Assembly (NCBI RefSeq): GCF_900104775.1
Contig: NZ_FNSA01000003.1
Location: 2,728,001-2,792,000, forward strand
DNA: 64,000 nucleotides
Direction of reading: 5' to 3'
DNA from: Tsukamurella tyrosinosolvens
GTDB taxonomy: Bacteria > Actinomycetota > Actinomycetes > Mycobacteriales > Mycobacteriaceae
Part shown: piece by piece, positions 63,756-64,000 of the stretch
Layout: every line of letters begins with the position of its first letter
Numbering within the stretch: the first letter of the stretch is position 1
The notes under the pieces: model-generated
Database searches by the model: none
What the model saw: only the letters and a program-made list of their open reading frames with translations
Told to the model about the DNA's origin: nothing
Made by a program: the position numbers and the translations under genes

Positions 63756-64000
63756 GCGCTTCACCTTACGGTGTTGCGTCGTCGGTTGCACCATCGAACG
63801 ACGCATTCGGCGCGTCGCCTACCGCATGTTCGAGGTGTTCCACGTTATTAGAACGCCTGTACCCGTCGACGGCGGAGCAACCACCGTTTCAAGACTTCGG
63901 CGTAATCGTCCCTCACGCATCCGAGAAGTTCGCCTTTTGACCTGCGAAAACCGACAACAAGACCGGTCGTTCTTCTTTACCCTGCAAGAAACATGAGCCG
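63756..64000. other. Upstream region of the multi-HTH gene, no gene seen
   Basis: The stretch becomes less GC-rich toward the window end. It holds an inverted repeat at 63775-63805 and no convincing reading frame. A regulatory or origin-like role is possible but unsupported. Confidence 0.4.
63775..63805. repeat. Inverted repeat upstream of the multi-HTH gene
   Basis: TGCGTCGT and its exact complement ACGACGCA are separated by 15 bp, centred about 35 bp upstream of the ATG at 63755. The position suits an operator, perhaps for autoregulation. Confidence 0.5.

Noticed and set aside
1-64000. CRISPR arrays, tRNA or rRNA genes
   Set aside because: No regularly spaced repeats or tRNA cloverleaf-like sequences were seen; T-loop-like strings found (for example near 6625) lie in coding sequence.

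Overview
The window is a high-GC (by eye about two-thirds G+C) actinobacterial accessory replicon segment. GTG starts, TANNNT -10 boxes and mycobacterial-type families (a DUF5593-like GAF/PAS protein, a DUF732-like lipoprotein) suggest a mycolate-containing genus such as Tsukamurella, Gordonia or Rhodococcus; the genus is an inference. There are no rRNA, tRNA, ribosomal or central-metabolism genes, and no recognisable phage structural, conjugation or replication-initiation genes. It is most likely the early or accessory arm of a large plasmid, phage-plasmid or very large prophage.

Layout. 0-13.8 kb: mostly rightward genes (a secreted YdcF-like DUF218 protein, then a chain of small unknowns) interrupted at 6,948-10,012 by a complete IS21-family element with a 6-bp target duplication. 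13.8-21.6 kb: a leftward chain of about 25 tiny overlapping genes, including a DUF550-type nucleotide pyrophosphohydrolase fused to a zinc cluster and a winged helix. 21.7-35.3 kb: a second leftward chain of about 44 genes, including RNase HI and a ClpC N-domain/VOC fusion. 35.5-42.3 kb: rightward small genes, a leftward GAF/PAS protein and a divergent cytochrome P450. 42.3-49.4 kb: a third leftward chain of about 25 genes with a membrane-anchored RNase H and an XRE regulator. 49.4-52.6 kb: an ATP-grasp enzyme and a 578-aa putative regulator. 52.7-58.0 kb: a rightward chain of 21 small genes. 58.0-64.0 kb: DUF1810 protein, a zinc-ribbon/Vsr-like endonuclease, a lipoprotein, a small membrane protein and a 767-aa protein made of about seven helix-turn-helix modules.

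How it works together. Most genes encode 40-120 aa acidic proteins joined by ATGA, GTGA or TGATG overlaps, so each chain is probably one translationally coupled transcript. Six promoters in front of these chains share one 18-bp element, TANTCTCNRWWWTAGAGA, in which a 15-bp palindrome overlaps the -10 box. This looks like one operator of one regulon; the 578-aa regulator, whose own promoter carries the site, and the multi-HTH protein are candidate regulators. A second, unrelated 21-bp sequence with an invariant core GTGTCGCGTCC occurs eight times. Genes outside the chains tend to have leaderless-type promoters.

Several small genes appear broken by one missing or extra base or by a single stop codon. 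They may be real decay or consensus errors and are marked as such.
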